DNA of 23,616 bases from Sphaeroforma arctica JP610 (lineage: Eukaryota > Opisthokonta > Ichthyosporea > Ichthyophonida): contig NW_014040337.1 of NCBI RefSeq assembly GCF_001186125.1, positions 50,638-74,253 of the forward strand, in the 5' to 3' direction. The translations under genes and the position numbers were made by a program. Below the pieces are notes generated by a model. It did no database searches. It saw only the letters and a program-made list of their open reading frames with translations, and was not told the DNA's origin. Below, one piece after another: positions 22,073-23,616 of the stretch (positions are counted from its first letter, which is position 1; each line of letters starts with the position of its first letter).

Positions 22073-22475
22073 TCAATTGCGATATATATATACATGCTAT
22101 ATACCTTATCATATGCTCTTCAGTGGTAATACAGCATATACAAATCTCACCACATACACGAACAATCAATCACCTCACCTTAGCGGTCCCATCGGCACTG
22201 GATGTTTTTCGTTTCTTATTACTTTTACTGTTTTCTTTCTCCTTCGCAAGTGCTTCAGCTTTCTCGGCCTCTATGTAATCAGACCCCCGTTTCTCTCCCT
22301 TTATCCTTCCCATTTTGGCCACCTCTGCCACATCCGACGTTAGTCCTGGAGATGGTGGTCGTAGCTCATACTTCGGTTTACCCGTCTCATTATCATCGTC
22401 GTCAGAAACGACAATATCGCTGTCATACATAAGACCGTCATCTAAATCGTCACCGCCCTCCATGATAGCTGGCAT
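17981..22475 (-). CDS. CMSS1: Cms1 ribosomal small subunit homologue, five exons
   Basis: Five exons (22475-22179, 20246-20039, 19611-19367, 18792-18717, 18153-17981) give 999 nt and 332 aa, and all four junctions keep phase with GT-AG introns. Human CMSS1 is about 280 aa; the extra length lies mainly in the acidic N-terminus. From memory of human CMSS1, LFAKHIKVEEQ (240-250), VGTPNRI (263-269) and GVLNLSNLTYVIVD (276-289) correspond to LFAKHIKVQAQ, VGTPGRI and GGLNLSPLKFLVFD. The fold resembles a degenerate DEAD-box RecA domain: GTPNR stands in for motif Ib, and the DEAD box has become VDSR, so helicase activity is unlikely. KKRK (near residue 88) suggests nuclear import. Yeast Cms1 associates with 90S pre-ribosomes. 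The gene is divergent from UTP21, 506 bp away. Start chosen at 22475; the next in-frame ATG is at 22463. Confidence 0.92.
18717..18792 (-). CDS. CMSS1: CMSS1 exon 4
   Basis: A 76-nt micro-exon, acceptor CATCACAG|ATCAAA, donor GAAG|GTATGT, ending in phase 1. It encodes IKYLQEHAVRIAVGTPNRIS then KLIEE, matching the GVGTPGRIKELV region of human CMSS1. It is too short to appear as a stand-alone frame and was found by homology and splice sites. Confidence 0.92.
19367..19611 (-). CDS. CMSS1: CMSS1 exon 3
   Basis: 245 nt, acceptor ACTACAG|GAGTGG, donor GAACAG|GTGTGT, leaving phase 0. It encodes the first strand of the Rossmann-like domain (GAPNVIIVTHTAMGAADIY) and CRVAKLFAKHIKVEEQ, the strongest match to human CMSS1. 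Confidence 0.92.
20039..20246 (-). CDS. CMSS1: CMSS1 exon 2
   Basis: 208 nt, acceptor CTCAG|GGTACA, donor ACAG|GTATGT, ending in phase 1. It encodes a Lys/Gln-rich stretch, then AFVWTEFVNEKGNKMTEIEL and EEVTFNPVACFVDPSDAHTG. The W-x-x-F/Y...MTE-x-E-L-E pattern is that of the conserved N-terminal helix of Cms1 proteins. Confidence 0.88.
20247..22178 (-). other. CMSS1: CMSS1 intron 1, filled with TA/CA microsatellites
   Basis: A 1932-bp intron, GTGAGG...CTCAG. About 20380-22100 is nearly all TA, CATA, CA and TATATC-type simple repeat, including long CA runs near 21538-21556 and 22000-22060. Frames through it (poly Tyr/Ile/Cys) are repeat artefacts. Confidence 0.85.
22179..22475 (-). CDS. CMSS1: CMSS1 exon 1
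   Basis: Encodes residues 1-99: acidic (DDLDDG, SDIVVSDDDDNE) then Lys-rich (SKSNKKRKTSSADGTAK). The donor is AAG|GTGAGG, phase 0. The long open frame, acidic start and basic end fit the poorly conserved N-terminus of Cms1 proteins. Confidence 0.85.
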
Positions 22476-22981
22476 AGTATGTAGAACTGGAAGTACTTAA
22501 AGTTTATGTCGGAGATGGGATTAAAAAAACGTATATATCGAAACCTCTAATACATGTACTATGATAAGCGCTAGAGTGTCCGTGCCGTTATATTCTTTCG
22601 CTGCTATATTGCAAAATAGCTTTTGTAGGGGTTGTAGACAAAACAATAAACATGCACCGATGTAAATTTTGAAATATGAAGCTACACACTGGTCTACAGC
22701 CCTACATGGCCTACTAATAGCCCCGCACAGGACACATTATATAGAGAGAGCACAATCAGTCACTCTCGACGAATCAAAATATCAAATTTATCATGCACGT
22801 GGATTTCCTCTATATATTGTATATATATTATATTTACATTATGTACGTAGCTTTTGCAAGTTATTCACCACCATTGCAGTAAAAGATAGCTGTGAATGGT
22901 TATTTTTACTTCGTTGCTAGAAAATATCTGTAAAGACAGTCACCGCGGACGATAGTAGTATTACAAGACATACACATCAAG
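22476..22981. promoter_or_regulatory. Divergent intergenic region between CMSS1 and UTP21
   Basis: 506 bp separate the two start codons. A TATATAG at 22738-22743 is followed by ATCAGTCACTCTC (22755-22767), a plausible core promoter for UTP21, though the spacing is shorter than usual. ATATATAC near 22531-22538 (read on the minus strand) lies about 60 bp upstream of the CMSS1 ATG. An 83-codon plus-strand frame at 22669-22920 is probably spurious or a 5'-UTR frame. Confidence 0.5.
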
Positions 22982-23481
22982 ATGGTTGGGACTTCCTCAG
23001 CGGGCAAGAGTCAAATATTCCATCCTTATCGAGCATTGGGCTATGTCACAAATCATGTGCCTTTTGCATTGCAAACAAAGACGAACACACACTTTATTAC
23101 TACATGCATAGGTGATGCTTTCCAACAATACGGTGCTGCGAAAATGAATCTTTTATTTGTATCTCCGCCTTTGCAGGAGCCTATCACTTGCATAGATATG
23201 GTAAAGGATTATGTGATGACAGCCTCGGGTTGTCGGGTGATAGCTTGGAAACGCGGGAAGCAAGTGCGTTGTATAGGTACACATAAACACAATATACAGC
23301 TTATGCTGCTATTTGGGGGCATGGTGATTACCTGTGATGATAGTGGGGAGATTGTGATGTGGGATGACGAGAAGTCAAATGAAGAACTCGGGAGGGTTGA
23401 GGTAGGCAGTCAGGAACAATTCAATACTACAGCCATGATGCACCCAGCTACATACCTGAATAAAGTTCTTCTAGGCAGCAG
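22982..23481 (+). CDS. UTP21: U3 snoRNP protein Utp21/WDR36, first coding exon (runs off the right edge)
   Basis: 166 codons plus two bases end at a consensus donor (GCAG|GTAAGT at 23482). The protein begins MVGTSSAGKSQIFHPYRALG. From memory it aligns with the N-terminus of human WDR36: YRALGYVTNHVPF with FRALGLFSNDIPH, HFITTCIGDAFQQY with FYVTTCVGKSFHTY, and HPATYLNKVLLGS with HPSTYLNKILLGS. This is the start of the first WD40 propeller. Utp21/WDR36 is a UTP-B component of the SSU processome and acts in the nucleolus in early 18S rRNA processing. The full protein is about 900-950 aa in other species, so only about one sixth lies here. The ATG at 22982 gives the expected lead of about 17 residues before the conserved block. 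Confidence 0.95.
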
Positions 23482-23616
23482 GTAAGTGTGTATGTATAAT
23501 CATGTGATACTGAATGTCAAATAAAGATAATGCTTGAATGAACCTGGGTTGGAAGTGATGCACACAGTGATAGCTACGTTCCCAATAATAACGATAATAT
23601 TAATATTAATAGAAGC
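23482..23616 (+). other. UTP21: UTP21 intron 1 (start)
   Basis: Starts GTAAGTGTG and continues A/T-rich to the edge. No acceptor followed by a continuing WD40 frame is visible. Confidence 0.85.

Noticed and set aside
22669-22920. 83-codon plus-strand frame between CMSS1 and UTP21
   Set aside because: No recognisable motif, and it lies in the promoter/5' UTR of UTP21. An upstream frame is possible but unsupported.

Overview
The window looks like nuclear DNA from a transposon-rich, intron-containing eukaryote. It holds no bacterial-type operons. Two host genes with GT-AG introns sit at the right end, and most of the left two thirds is decayed mobile-element DNA with satellites, microsatellites and one assembly gap. 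The species cannot be fixed from the sequence. The host proteins resemble opisthokont homologues, so a protist or fungus-like lineage is possible, but this is inference.

Layout. 1-2760: A/G-rich on the minus strand, with short hydrophilic frames I do not recognise. About 3043-7060: remains of a Ty3/Gypsy-type LTR retroelement (element A, plus strand) with reverse transcriptase, RNase H, a methyltransferase-like stretch, a DDE integrase and a GPY/F module, followed by a possible 3' LTR. 8133-10240 (minus): a decayed gene of a eukaryotic multidomain family that I associate with mobile elements (exonuclease-type proteins). 10270-10482: a TA microsatellite and an N gap. 10511-10975: a 180-bp tandem repeat. 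11604-11880: minisatellites. About 12931-16910: a second Ty3/Gypsy-type element (element B, plus strand) with Gag, protease, RT and the tail of RNase H, interrupted by an unrelated segment of about 0.6 kb and followed by a hairpin-rich LTR-like 3' end. 17493-17850: a 41-bp minisatellite.

17981-22475 (minus): a five-exon CMSS1/Cms1 gene whose reading frame I could follow exon by exon (332 aa). Its first intron is packed with TA/CA microsatellites. 22982 to the right edge (plus): the first coding exon of UTP21/WDR36, which ends at a consensus splice donor.

The two host genes are divergent, with about 0.5 kb between their start codons. Both families belong to early small-subunit ribosome assembly (90S pre-ribosome/SSU processome), so a shared bidirectional promoter is the clearest functional idea in the window. 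Everything to their left is best read as a graveyard of mobile elements.
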